NCBI RefSeq assembly: GCF_036417845.1
Contig: NW_027118744.1
Location: 1 to 64,000, forward strand
From: Apteryx mantelli
Taxonomy: Eukaryota; Chordata; Aves; Apterygiformes; Apterygidae
Reading direction: 5' to 3'
Length of the DNA: 64,000 nt
Of this stretch, positions 11,831-24,479 are shown piece by piece; position 1 is the first letter of the stretch; the number at the start of each line of letters is the position of its first letter. The notes below the pieces were generated by a model that was given only the letters and a program-made list of their open reading frames with translations, did no database searches and was not told the DNA's origin. Both the position numbers and the translations under genes were made by a program.

Positions 11831-14800
11831 GAAAGAAGATAGACAAGCAGAGAGTTAATGCAACAGATTCCCAGATCAAGTCACTAACAAGCAGCTAACT
11901 TCATCCATCTGCACAGCCCTCCCTTTCATGCTCTCTCAGCTGCCTCCCCTGCCTCTTTCCCCATACCATAAGGAGTTTGGAGCTCCCCACTGCCCATATC
12001 CACTCACACACAACCCCCTGTTCCCCAAAGCCTTCCCCTGCACTGGTCAGTAGAGAAGAAACACCAAGCCAGAAAGGGAAAGGCTTGGGGACTTTCCTCC
12101 TTCTGTGGCCTTCCAGCCACTGGCACAGAGTCTTCATTCAGCATCCTACTCTCACTGGCTTCCACAGAAAAACCCAAAGAGGCAATGGTCAAGTTACCAT
12201 TCTGTGATTGAACCTGAGGCTTCATTTGGAAGGCTTTCTTCCCTTCTTGTCATACTCATATTCTATACTCATACTGTCTGGTCTGTGGTCTCAACCGCGA
12301 GGACTCCTGACACATTTTCCTGTGGAAATTCCTTTTCTACCTGAAGGAAAATAAAGGTGTGTGTGTGTGGAGGGAAGGTTCATTTTTGAAACCCAAACTG
12401 ACTGATCATTCCAAGGGAACAGTCAGGAGCCTAAAACTCTGCTGTCTGCAGGTTAAGCCATTGTTCGCACTTTGGCTGTCACAAAGGAATGAGACATTCT
12501 GGCTGGCTTCAAGCTCTGTGTGATGCCACTGCAAAGGTGTTAAAGAGAAAGAGCCCTGATCTGGAGACTTTCCATGGAAAAGAAAGCCATTCACAGGTTG
12601 TGCCAGGAAAGACTGCAAAGCAAACTTCTCTCAAGCCACTTGCAGCATCATTACATTCTCTCCCCAAGACCCGCTGCTCCCTCCTCCACCTGCCAGCACC
12701 CCACTCCAGCTCTTTCAGCAGCCTTTCAGCAGTGAACTGATGCGTCTCTGCTGAATATGACAACAATCACGGCTGTGACATCCCAGTGCACCTGCTGCAG
12801 GGCTGCAGCTGGACACAGCCAACCCTGACAGCACTAGCTCAGAGCCACCCCAAAGGCCATCAGTGCCAAAGGAAGCAAGGACCAGAAGATGTTTCTGAAG
12901 TGCTGCAGCACTGGGTATCAGAACAGAGAGCTGACTCAATACTGAAGAGCCCTGCCAGGACTGAATCTGAAATGCCAGAGCAGGGCCCCAGCCTGGCGCA
13001 CAGCATCCCCCCTCTGCCATGGAACGCCCTGTGCGCTGGCTGGACGTGAGGGTCGGGGCTCAGCCCAAGTGCTCAGCACAGCACTGTGCAGTGCAGCCAA
13101 CTTGCAGAGACTCTTCACCTCCCCTAGCCTGGAGGGGAACTGCCCCACCACCTGCGGAGGCCTGTCCCTGTTCCTCAGGGCCCTTCCCTGCCCAGGGCAC
13201 CAGCCCAGACCTACCCCAGAGCAGATCCCTGTCCTGCCTGCACCCACCAGGGCACTGTGGAGGCCCTACCGGCTGCCTACACTGGGAAGCTGTGGAGGAG
13301 CCCCCTGATATCACAGGCCCTGGCATCATGGGGGCCATTTCTGTTCGCCATTGCTTGGCAATGGTAGATGATTGGAGCTGTGCCCGTCTCCACCCTCCCT
13401 GCTGCTGGGGGGCCTGGGGTGTAACCCTGCCCCATGGAGGATGAGGGAGTGTGTGGCACTCCCCTCCCCACCCCACCCCAGGACTCCCTGGGCAGGGACC
13501 CAAAGAGTAGAGGAAGGAGTTGGGCGAGATGGGGCAGGCATGGAGTGCACACCCCTTCCCACAACAAGCACTGTCCCCATAGGCCTGTGAACCCCTCCTA
13601 CCCTTCTGGGCCTAGAACTTGTCTGCTTCACTGACTGGTTCAGGCCCATGGGCATGAGCTGACGCAGTGATGAGTTCCTAGTTTGCTTCTCCTCCTTGGG
13701 TCATGCTGACTTTCAAAGGACAGCTGTGTCCATAACGGACATGGTAGGGATGCAGCCACCTGCAGCATGCGCAGACTTTGTACCTGCCCTCCTGCTGGCA
13801 ATGAGATCATTACATGTGCCCTCCTGACAGAGGCAGACACTGAGGCTTGCACCCCCCCACCAGATTGTTGTTAATTTGGATGTGCGCTGCTTGTTCATGA
13901 AGCAGAAAAAACTCAGTGAAAGATTTACAACAGGACTTGGAGGAACTAGCTATTCTAACCAGTTGTAATTCATATGATGGAGGCAGAGCAAGAGTGGGAA
14001 TTAAATGGTGGCAGGGCAGGGACCAGTCCCTACCCCGTATAAGTAGACTGTGAGCTCTTTGAAAGTATGGGGTCAGCACAGCTGGCTCATGAATTGCTCC
14101 AGCTCTAGGGTGAGGTGGTGTAGACTTACAGCAGTACCAGAGCAAGGGAAATCTCTCACTCACATACAAAGTGCTTTAATGTGCTACATGAAATACAGCT
14201 GAGAAGGGCTGGGAGTTGGCAGAAGCTAGTCTGGCCTCCAAAGTACCTTTTGACACTGTAAAAGCATCTGTGCTGGATTTTTGTTCTTGATCAAGAGACA
14301 AAAAAACTCTTTACCTCCTTCAGCATAACCCAAGAGGTTCTCAGGAGCCCCGTAAATCTGCAGCATTGCATAGAGATCTGGCTGTGTGAGGATATAACGC
14401 CCCATTCTCTCTCAGTATTTTCTTTAGCCTAAATTAGCCACAAATTAGGAGCAGTGGGGAGCAGTGGGAGGCTGCTGAACTTTAGTCATTTGCCCATCAG
14501 ACGGGTTCTCTTCCTGCTGATTTCCTGTGGACAGCAAAGGAAGGCCACTGGCTGTGAGGGCAGTATTCTGTGTTTTCTTATGTCTCTTGATGAAGGAGGC
14601 TGTTTTGCAAGAGTAAGCATTAACATTGGTCAGCTACCTCAGTCTAAAAGCATGCAAGCAAAACCCCACTACGGTCCTTGGCAATTTGTCACAGGAGGAA
14701 TCTGTGTCATGCTTTTGCCCCAGAGAGGAGTATGCCTGTGGCCCAGAGGACAAGGACTATGAGCTTCCTCAGCTGATGCTACTGTACCATCATCTATTGG

Positions 14801-15598
14801 CATAGCATGTGTCTATTTGCTCTTTTCCCTGATGGCAGTGGAGACTTGGGAGTTTCTGTCTCTCCTCACTCCTTGTTCCAAATCATAAGCTGCACCCTAA
14901 GTCATGCTAACACATTTGTGCAGCCATATGGAAAATAGATAAGTAGATGTATCTAAGCTAAAAGTATCATTTGATTCAGACACCCTGCTGAAAATGGGCA
15001 AAGAGCTCAAATCTGCCTTCACCTGCTTATTTAGCAACATCCTGAGTAAAGAAAATATCTGTCCTGCTGCATACAAGGAAAAGAGGGGCAGTAGGGTTTG
15101 GGGTAAAAATATCTGTCTGCACAAAACCTGTACATCCATGAAATCCTTATCTGAGTGAGGACAAGTTTGAAACTCTCAAATTCAGGCTAACCACACAGGC
15201 CAGAAGAAGAAACTGAACAAGTAGTCTTGTGTTTGCTAAAGCATTAACTTCTTCTAGTAGTACTTAGGGTGAAGGGATAAATTTCCTTTGAATGGAAGAA
15301 GTGTTACTGCAAAATATGCTTAGGCTGCTTAGATTAACAGCCCAAAGGAGCTGGGTTCTTAGAGGATAATAATCTAGAATATCCTTGGCATTTCTATTTC
15401 AAAACTTTCCCTCTGATAAATGAGCTTAAAGCATCCCTCAAAGAACTTGTTGTGGATGAGAGCCAGTGCCATTGTTTGATTTCAGCTCAGTGCTAAGGGT
15501 GCAGAGAAGACAAAATCCGAAGATACATGCCCTGGAGGGAGGGGATAGGGACAGACAATACCCGGGGATTGGCAGCCTTCCGTTCACTCCCAACAGTG
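11831..15598. other. Long gene-poor stretch 3' of the OR4-like gene
   Basis: Nearly 3.8 kb without a feature I can support. It contains a short (GT)n at 12356-12369 and a GC-rich part at about 12,950-13,620, where overlapping frames of 70-147 codons arise from composition. None has a recognisable domain. Confidence 0.5.
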
Positions 15599-16534
15599 TC
15601 ACTTGTCTTGGGAATCAATCTGCCTCCTGCACAGCTTTCTCAAAGCATTTTTCATGTCCTCATTCCTAAAGGTATAGATAATGGGGTTTAACAGAGGGGT
15701 GATGGCCGTGAAGAAAACTGACACGACTTTGTCTGCAGGTAAAGTCTTGGCTGGCCTGAGATAGATGAAAATGCAGTGTCCCAGGAAAAGTGTCACCACC
15801 GTCAGGTGAGCAGCACAGGTAGATAATGCCTTGTGTTGCCCTTCCGAGAGATGGTTCCTCAGTGAGACCAAGATGACCACATAGGAAGTCACCAGCACCA
15901 GGAAGCAGACCACAGAGATGAGGCCTGAGTTGGCAACAATGAGCATTTCTAAGACATGGGTGTTTGTGCAGGCCAACCTAATGACCAAGGGGACGTCACA
16001 AAAGAAGTTGTCAATAGCACTGGGACCACAGTATGGGAGATTGAGGGTCAGGGCAGTGAGGGACATAGAATGTACCAGCCCTCCCATCCACATGACCGTG
16101 GCCAGCTGGAGGCACATCTTCCGGCTCATGATGGTGCCATAACGCATGGGGTTGCAGATGGCTATGCAGCGATCATAGGCCATGATGGTGAGGAGAAAGA
16201 TCTCTGTGCAGGCAAAGAGGTGGAGGAAGAACATCTGTGCCACGCACTCCTCAAAGGAGATGCTCTTCTTGTCCACCAGGAAGTCAGCCAGCATCTTGGG
16301 CATCACCACTGAGGAGTGGCAGACGTCAATGACAGAGAGGTTGCTGAGGAAGAAGTACATGGGACTGTGCAGACGCTGGTCATGCACAATCATGAAGATG
16401 ATGAGCATGTTGCCCAAAATAATCAGCATGTAGATGACCATGAAGATGGTGAAGAGGGTCAGCTCTACAGCATGGTTGGTGGTGAGGCCCGAGAGGAAGA
16501 ACTCACTCACTGTAGTGTGATTCTGCCACGCCAT
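15599..16534 (-). CDS. Olfactory receptor, OR4-like, intact
   Basis: Encodes a 311-residue class II olfactory receptor, a seven-helix G-protein-coupled receptor of the plasma membrane that should signal through the olfactory G protein on odorant binding; the ligand is unknown. Visible family marks: an N-glycosylation site NHT (5-7), GN in helix 1 (41-42), PMYFFLSNLS (58-67), the conserved Cys at 97, MAYDRCIAIC (118-127, the MAYDRYVAIC motif with Cys replacing Tyr of DRY), Cys 169/179/189 in extracellular loop 2, KALSTCAAHL (235-244) and PLLNPIIY (280-287). Length is normal. The start is the only Met preceding the glycosylation site and helix 1. Sequence such as DNFFCDV and the helix 6-7 loop resembles mammalian OR4 members; the family call is from memory. 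No frame damage is seen. Confidence 0.93.
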   Translation of the reverse strand: MAWQNHTTVSEFFLSGLTTNHAVELTLFTIFMVIYMLIILGNMLIIFMIVHDQRLHSPMYFFLSNLSVIDVCHSSVVMPKMLADFLVDKKSISFEECVAQMFFLHLFACTEIFLLTIMAYDRCIAICNPMRYGTIMSRKMCLQLATVMWMGGLVHSMSLTALTLNLPYCGPSAIDNFFCDVPLVIRLACTNTHVLEMLIVANSGLISVVCFLVLVTSYVVILVSLRNHLSEGQHKALSTCAAHLTVVTLFLGHCIFIYLRPAKTLPADKVVSVFFTAITPLLNPIIYTFRNEDMKNALRKLCRRQIDSQDK

Positions 16535-18564
16535 GTTTATTGCTGCGTTGCACCTAGGAGAAAGGACACAGTGAAAGGTGAATTAAATTTATGGTATGAG
16601 AGGACAGAACATGATGACAATCATACAAACTTGAGACATATGGCGGAATAAAGACAGAACAGGGTAAAGCCTAGTAGTTTTACCCAAAAGGTGATGCCTA
16701 ATATTGGCAGAGGCATTCAAGTTTGAAGGACAAGCGAGTACTGGAACAGGTTTTCAGGGGAGACTGTGAGATTTCTTCAGTTTCCAGACAATGCAATGCA
16801 AGCTGACTTACTTCTCTGACTTACTCAGGAGCTATCAGGTAGCAGGAAGATTTGCCTCCTGGCAGAATGTATCTCAGGATCCATCTTTCCTGATTTCAGG
16901 TGTCTAGTTTAAGCTACCTGTCTGCAATTGTCAGACATAAAATGGATGAATCTGTGCCTGCAGTTATTCCTCTTCCTTCACTGTAGAGGAAACCAAATGA
17001 TTAGTGGAAGACTTCTGTGTTGGGCATTGCAGTTTAGTGAGATGACATCTGAATAGACTTCAGTGAAGTCAGTGCTAACGTCTTCATAGATCTCATAGAC
17101 TAGGGATTTAGGCTTTCACTAAAAGATCATTTTTAAGACCCTAGATACTTGTTGCTGCTATTTGCTAAGTCTTGCCTGGTTTTCCAACCTCCTCCCAAAA
17201 GTAAGAGCACCCAGCACAGTCTCTGAGAGTGGCATGACACCTTCTTTTCCTGCTAGATAGCTTTCTGCAAATTCATTTGAGTGTGGTGTTCACTTTCCCA
17301 GCTGCGACCTTGCTTGGGGAGAACAGATTCACCTGTTTTTCAGTCAGGAACCAGTCAGAAACCTTAGCTGCTTGATATCTGATGTATTTACAAGGGATCA
17401 AGCAATGCAACACCTGCGGTCACGAATTCAGTAACCTTGAATATCTCTGCCCATTCCATATTCCAGTGTTCCTGTGATTTTATTTTCATTTTGAAATGAA
17501 AATTTAAAAATTTTGGCAAACTAATTAAAAGTACACATGCACAAACACAAAATCTTGTCTTTGGAATAGGAGTGAGACGAGAGGACATCAAATAGGAACC
17601 CTGTCCAACAAAGGAGAAAGCTTGTTTGCAGTGCATGGTTCAAGGTGGTCATGCAACAAAAATAATGATGTGGGAAATGGCAGGACTTCTCAAAGTTCCC
17701 CACCTTGCTAAAATGAAGCCATCTCTGAGCATGAACCCAGAGTTCTTGTATTTGGAAATCAATGTCACTGTGGTTTCCTTGCTGCTGACATGCTGAGCTT
17801 CTGAGAACAGGGCTAACCAAGCACCTGAACGATAGCTACATTTCTAACAGCATGTGGACGCTCCAGAAATGGCTGAATACCCCAAAAGTGGTCTGCAGCT
17901 GTTACAAGTGGAGCCACAAGCCTGTAAAATGTAGATTCACATTAGTATTTTTGCCTGTTACAGCTCCCATGACTAGCATTTTCACAGGGCTCTAAAGTTG
18001 CCAAGGACATGCATAGAGGCTCCTGTCTTCATTTGGAGTCTGCTGAGAGACAGATACTGATGTCTCCAAAGACACCTGGTAGAATCAGATGCCTGATTTC
18101 CTCCTGTACTCAAGGTCTTACAAAAATAACTGAAAAGCAACCAAACAGAAGTGTTGTTCTCCTTCCAGTCAATATCTCAGCCCCTTCTCCCTGCAACAAA
18201 CCCAAAAGGAAACAGAGTAGGGAGGAAAAGTGAGCTTACTTATGTAGTTTCCAGTGGTGTCCGGAAAAAGAATGATTGTGAGTTGAATTCCAGTGTTTTT
18301 TCTCCATAAAAGAAAAAGTAATTTTTGGTCTGAAAAATGGAGATAGATAAACAAATTTCTTCCTTTTTATCAGCATCCGTAAATTCCTCTAGCCAGAGGA
18401 ATTGGTAATTCCTGCAACTGAACAGGCAGGGTTCGCTTTGGTTTGGATTTTTTTTTTTTTTTTTTTGGTCCCTCTAATATAGCCAAGTTATCTTGAGCAG
18501 ATGGTCCCCTCGTACTGAAAGATTGTCCTGATATTTAACTAGTGCAAGTCTTTACTTAAAAAAA

Positions 18565-18597
<33 letters not shown>

Positions 18598-20009
18598 AAC
18601 AAAAATAATTTCTCAATTGGTCACTTCATGAACAATGCAAAAATCAAAATAGAAACTGAACTTCTTGCCTACTTCCAAAGTATACCTGCCAATATGAAGA
18701 AGAAATGCCCCCAAATCAGAAGCTGAAGCTCAACGCTGACAAGATAAACAGGGATGTAGAGGTGACTTACATCTTCAACCCTCCCCCATAACGGCTAGTT
18801 CTGGAGAGCAAGAGTTTGTGGTACTCAATTACTCTGAACACCAAATACAGAACTTTTTGTGCTGTGATGAAGTCATAGAGACCTGATAAAGCTTGGGCTG
18901 TGTGCTTGTCTGAAAGACAGATTTGGGGCTCAAGGAATGTTAAATTCATGCCTTACTAGACAGTCACAAAGGGATTTGTTAAATTATCCTAGGTTGTTGA
19001 CAGTATAAGCTTTGGAAGAGATTTAATAAGTCCCTTGGGAGTAGAGCTGTGGGTCCAGTTAGTCACCCAGCAAATCTGTGTGGTTATAGTAGTTCGCACA
19101 ATTGTTCAAAGTCCATTTCAATGGCCTTTGGAGACAAAGAACAAATGTTCACCCATGCCACATAACTCGCTTTGCCTTCTTAAAGCTGTTCTTGGTGACC
19201 TAACACCAAGTTTATGCACTGGGAGAGCAGAATACAGCCCATGAGCTCTGCCAAAATGACCTGGACTTAGGAAAGGGATCACAAACTCAGTGTGCAAGAA
19301 GGCCTCTGAATAAGAGCTGCCATGCTGAAAATCTGCACACTGCAGCTAGTGCAAACTGAGTGATCAAAAGCACCGATGGAGAACTGACAAAGGATTGCTG
19401 CTCCAGGCACTCATCTTAAGGGATTTTCCTTAAAAAGAGAGAACTATTAATAAACAATATGCCTAATGAATGGAATTCAAGCATTATGTTTCTTACCTCC
19501 TTGCAATAGTGACAAAAAGTCAAGTATGGGCAGGATTATTTTCTCCGGTTCTTCATTTACATCTTTAGCTGCTCTGTCAGTAAGAACTATGGAAGTTTAG
19601 AACAATTTTAGAACAGTGTGGGGAAAAAAGGGGAAAATCAAGCAAAGGAATTAACCAAGCCTCAGCTTCCTAAAATCCTATCTCAAAATGAAAACTTGCA
19701 CATTGCTTTGAATACACTTCCAAAAAAAAAAGGGTAGAAAGTGACGTCTTTTGTATGGTAACTTAATCTTGGAAGAAACCACTTTTTTTTAATGTTTCTC
19801 GGTGAGGCAAGAGAGTTCAGACACAGGCTGATATGTATGGCCTGCAGGTTACAAACTGAGGTACCAGGATTATCTGCACAGAAAGAGGTTAGATGCTAAT
19901 TTGTCACAATGAAATTTACCTATTGCTGGTAAAGCTGAAAAACAGCAGCTGACCCTGGAAAGTGCAGCTGCTTTTGCTCTAGCTTTTATTTCTCCTCTGT
20001 GGCTACTTT
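16535..20009. other. Intergenic region between two olfactory receptors
   Basis: Holds a T run (18448-18466) and an (A)n(GA)n tract (18558-18598). OR genes usually have non-coding 5' exons in such positions, but I cannot identify one here. No other gene or repeat is supported. Confidence 0.5.
18558..18598 (+). repeat. (A)n(GA)n simple repeat
   Basis: About 16 A residues followed by about 12 GA units. Confidence 0.95.
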
Positions 20010-20914
20010 TCTCCCAATTAGCCTGGGGAGTGCCCACCTCATGTACTCATTTCCTAGGATGCAGATTATGGGATTTAGCAGGAGGTGATGGTTGTTTTAT
20101 GAAGACTGATATCACAGTGCCCTCAGTGAAGCTGGTGCCAAAACAGGAGTAAATGAAGATGCAATATCCCAGGAAGAGCATTACAACCATGAGCCAGATG
20201 GCAGAAGCATTGAAGGCCTTATGCAAACCTCTGGACAGATGTTTCTTTAGCAAGACTAGGAGGATGCCATAAGAGGCCAGTGGGACCATGAAGCAAGCGT
20301 AGATGAGCCCAGAGCTGGAGATTTTCAGCATCTCAATAATGTAGGTGTTTGTGCAAGCCAGCTTGATCACTGGCTGCACATCACAGACCAAGCTGTCAAA
20401 TTCTGTGAAGTAGGGCAGTTTGATCGTAATTCCAGTCAGGCCACAGGGGATCCCTGTCCCCATGCACACAGCCCCAGCCAGCTGTAGGCATAGTCTCGCA
20501 TGAGTGTGAGATGATAGTGCATGGGGTTGCAGATGGCCCTGCAGCAGTCATAGGCTGTTACAGCAAGGAGGCAGGTCTCTGTACAGACAGAGATGAAGGA
20601 AGAACATCTGGGACATACATCCTTCCAAAGAGATGATCTTCTCTGCACAGAAGAGGTCACCCAACATTTCAGGCTCTGTAACAGACAAATGGTGGATCTT
20701 GGGGAAAAAAAGGGTTGCTGAAGAAGAGGCATGTGGCTACAAGGATGTGTCAGTCGTGGTCAACAGACAGCATTACAAGGAGATTGCCAGCCAGAGTCAT
20801 GAGGTGGAGGGGCAGAAACACCACATAGAGGATCATTTGTGCCTCTAAGCTGGAGGGAAGTGCCCGAAGGATGAACTATCTCACTGTGGTCTGGTTCAGT
20901 GTCACTTCTGCCAT
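20010..20914 (-). pseudogene. Olfactory receptor pseudogene, OR4-like
   Basis: A full-length but broken receptor gene. It starts MAEVTLNQTTVR (with an NQT glycosylation site) and meets a TAG at codon 13; a second stop follows in helix 1-2. Frame changes occur before helix 3 and near 20,450. Recognisable pieces include AGNLLVML, TAYDCCRAICNPMHYHL (from MAYDRYVAIC), CDVQPVIKLACTNTYIIEML, and KAFNASAIWLMVV (from KALSTCASHL). After helix 6 another frameshift disrupts the PLLNPII block. The extracellular loop 2 text is close to that of the intact gene at 15599-16534, so the two probably derive from a local duplication. Confidence 0.9.
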
Positions 20915-22549
20915 GCTTTTGGTCATGACAGAGGGAAGGAAATTTTTCACAGAAACATCTTTTTTTTTTTGGGGGGGGGGGGGGAGGTGTTAGTACTTGA
21001 GATCTATTTTGATCCTTTCATATTCCTACCAGAAATAAGAAAATAAAGGAATGGAGAGACCTGCTGAGTGGGATTTATGCATCCCAGTTTATACGTCACT
21101 GTAGACACAATAACTGTGAAAGACACTAAGATCATTGGCTGAAGTAACCAGCACATTTATATTGGCTCTTAAAGCCCAGCCTTTTTACTTTCCTTTACCC
21201 TAGACATGCTGAGTCCTTCTTGGAACCCTGCTACGTTTTTGGTCATAGAGCTGTCTTGTGTTAGTGAACTCCATAACTCTATAGCAAAGGTTATTAATTC
21301 AGGAGCTAGGTTTAGTTGTCAATGTTGTTTTGCAGTCTACTATATAAGAAACCCTTACTCTTTTCCACATAAAAGCCCGAAGTCATAAAATAAAGAGTTA
21401 AATTTCTTATAATAAGCTTTTCTGTTTGATAGGACATACCTGCTAGTAAGACTTAAAGCAATAAATCTAGTTATCTTTATTTATTTATTTATTTATTCAC
21501 CAAGAAAAAAGTATAGGAATAGGTTGATCAAAGCCTCTAATTGCCTTCAGGGAGACCAGGAGCCTTTTTGATGTAGCAAAGGTATTTAGCTGGTCAGTGA
21601 GGCAGCAGGGGTTACAGAGTATTTTCAATAGAATAATTGTCAGCTGGAGTAGTTTACAAAAGGCAGTGATGGATAATCCATCACTGAGAAATGACACAAG
21701 AAAATAATAAGAATAAGAATAAGAATATCAACCCAAATGACAGGACTGAATAGTCTTCTTGAAAAACCTGCTTGATTTGCAATGCGAGTTGAATTCAGCC
21801 CTGTGCTCACTAGAAGATCAAAGTAGGTGATGCATTTATAATGAAACCAGCTAAGAGTCAGTATTCTATTAATAAAGTGGGATATTTGCAATCTTGTTGG
21901 TGGTGCTAGGCTGAATTACATTGGGCTGACAGGCGGAATAGTAAAATTGAAAAAAATACACTGTATCAGTTTTCCTTTATAAAAATTCCTGTGAACACAG
22001 CACCCAAAGAATATTTGAAATTCTCTCTGCAAATGCATGTAGCTACATATGAGACTTCTCTGGGAAGAGCATGAAAAATAATTCAGTACTATTACTAATT
22101 CTGCCCTGCTTTGGAGTTCTGGAATCTCTTCTGTTTGTTACTTCTTATGCAGCGAGCAATTGTTGACCTGGATTAAGAGACTGTCAATACAGAGGTTTCA
22201 GGCCAGACTGTAGCAAATGCAAACTCAAGATGTTGTGTAAATGGTGTTACGCGTAATGAATTCAGCCAAATATTCTTCTCCCAAGTAATAAAGCCAGACT
22301 TCCCCTGATAGAGAAGCATAAGAAAAATCTTGGCTGTCTTTCTTTCTTTTAGAGTTGCAGTCCTCTGTTCCTTTCCAAATGCATAAGTTCTTGTTTCAGC
22401 CTGAAGTGCAATCACTCAGAACAGTTCCTCTTAAATCTTGGGAACTGGGGCTTTTAAACTGAAGCACAGAGTCCATTACTGAGATATTCAAGTTCTTACA
22501 GACACAGGCACACATCCTGTGACAGTCCCTCCAACACCTGAGTGACTGC
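20915..22549. other. Unassigned AT-rich sequence
   Basis: Contains a T-then-G run (20960-20984) and a (TTTA)n microsatellite (21477-21497). No gene seen. Confidence 0.5.
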
Positions 22550-22850
22550 TTGGGAGAGTTACTAAAGTCACAGGTTCTTTTCTAAGAAGATGTCAGAAAG
22601 CAGCAAGCGGGGCTGCTCCACAAGCAAAGGTGAGCTGGGAGCCCAGGGTGGCCACAGCATGGGCAGCACCTGCACCAACAGAGCACAGTCCCACAGCACC
22701 CAAGCAGGTCTCGGTTGCGGATAGCAGTGGGTTCTGTCAGCAGTGTAATAATCATCAGACCAGGCAAGATAATGAGTCAGGTCCAAGCTCAACACAGGAA
22801 GCTGTTGGAGATGACCTTGGATTTCAATACATACAAGATCTTATTGCCTG
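22550..22850 (-). repeat. LTR fragment of a Sushi-type Ty3/gypsy element
   Basis: Aligns, with many substitutions and gaps, to 59990-60250. Shared blocks include 'cagtcccacagcacc', a 'gcagt...caggcaagat...aggtccaagctcaacacagg' region and 'aaggtgagc'. In both places it lies downstream, on the minus strand, of Ty3/gypsy pol sequence, which fits a 3' LTR. Confidence 0.6.
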
Positions 22851-23589
22851 TGGTTGGTGATTTGTGAACAAGTGGAAACATTATCACTCAGCAATGGCCA
22901 AAAGAGCCACAGTGAGAATGACAGCCAGTCAGAAACAGAGTAGCTGCAGCTGGAGACATCCCACCTCTGACAAAGGAACAAATGCTCCAGAATGACTCAC
23001 TGATAATAAAACCTCCAACTGCAAAATCTGTGTGGGAGAAAATTTGAAGGTAGTTGACTGCTGCTCAGCCCTCCTGGTTGACTTCCAAACTGCTGCAAGA
23101 CATTGCAGTGGAGCTTCCACACCCATGCCAGAAAGCTGCAACGTGTGAATACTCTCAGGTCATATGCTTTTAGTACATAGACAGTAGGAACAGGCTGATC
23201 AGTACTGTCAAACTACTGTTGTGTGTTGAATGTATAAATGTTTGTAGCTTCGCAATTACTGCCGTATGTTGAGTGTATCTTATAAAGCACTTATAGTGTG
23301 TTAGTCATTTAAATTACATAGTAGCAATATTTTTTTTACTTAAACTGTAGATGTGTAATTTACAAGTTTAGGAGTGTGTGTATTGCTTCCCATATCCTGA
23401 GATTGAACCACAGCTCAGCTGGTCTGGGCCATTTGCTTGAGCTATATTATCACATTAATTGCCATTGTCAGAACGATACAGAATTAGCAATGGATACACT
23501 GATTGAATAGGCTTTATCTATGGAATGATTAGAAAAGGCCACTTCTCCTGATCCTAGATGGGACAAGACCTGAGCAGCTGCTAACTGGC
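22851..23589. other. Unassigned part of the Ty3/gypsy locus
   Basis: Lies between the reverse transcriptase relic and the LTR fragment. I recognise no pol domain in it. Confidence 0.4.
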
Positions 23590-24327
23590 AGAAACTGAAT
23601 GAAATTCAAAAGCAAGTTGAGGCCTATGACGACTGTTAATAGCTGTGGGGTGAGGGGCAGAGGGTGCCAGTTCTTTGCCACGATATTGTTAAGCCTCTTG
23701 TAATCCATACAGGGCCGTAGTCTTCCTCCCCTCCTCTGGCATGAGGAGCCACTAGGAGAGGTAGATAAACCACTGTGCCAGATTGTCCCTGAGGTGTTCT
23801 TTGAGGGCTGCTAATTCAGGGTGGCAAGGCATCCCCTTTCTTGGGATCAGGTCAATGTGGCAGTCATATGTGTCATAGGGTGGTAGCATTTCTTCCCCCT
23901 TCTTCTCAAAGACATCTGTAAAGCCACTCATAGTGTTTTGGAGGGAGTAGGGCAGTGACTGAGGCAGAGGCAGAATTACAGTCCCGGAGCCTGGGTGATT
24001 CAGGGTGGCAGGCTGTGGGGCTTGGCAGAGCTCTGGTGGTGCAGGGATCTTGGTTCTGAGGCTGTGTGTGGTGAGAACAGAGCCATGGTCTGTGGGTGTC
24101 ATACTTGGCCCAGTTAGCGTGCAATTATGTTCCTTGGTTTTTATCTTCCAGGGGGGTGTTGCAGGGCTCTTGGCATTAATCAAGTCCATGGCAGCCATGC
24201 AGCCAGGAAACTGCTCATCCAGTGCAGAGCCAGGGACGTGGAAATCTCTGGACCAACTCACAAAGGTGCTGTGGTGGGGGACACAGTCATAAGATGATCC
24301 TATAGCAGGAGAAAGCCTCACTGTCAC
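23590..24327 (-). pseudogene. Ty3/gypsy (Sushi-type) pol relic, reverse transcriptase start
   Basis: The minus strand carries the junction between protease and reverse transcriptase of a vertebrate Ty3/gypsy retrotransposon. A long frame (191 codons, 24327-23752) reads DVFEKKGEEMLPPYDTYDC, then HIDLIPRKG, then LKEHLRDNLAQWFIYLS; this is the LPPHRPYDC...IDLLPG...IRPSSSP signature of Sushi elements. After a frameshift, LRPCMDYKRLNNIVAKNWHPLP follows, the LRPCIDYRGLN block. The catalytic YVDD part is not found. An LTR-like fragment lies 0.7 kb further 3'. Confidence 0.85.
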
Positions 24328-24479
24328 AGCCCCTGGTACTCACGGGTGATTCAAAACACCCTGATGTCTGCTGGAAGGGCAGCACAGCTGGGCACAAGGA
24401 ACTGAGCAGATTTCTGGAATTCACAGAAGACAATTTCTTGGTGAAGGTGACTGATGAACTGACTGGGAGAGATGCTTTG

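Noticed and set aside
13019-13503. Overlapping frames of 141-147 codons on both strands in a GC-rich patch
   Set aside because: No domain, no splice structure, and equal openness on both strands indicate composition.
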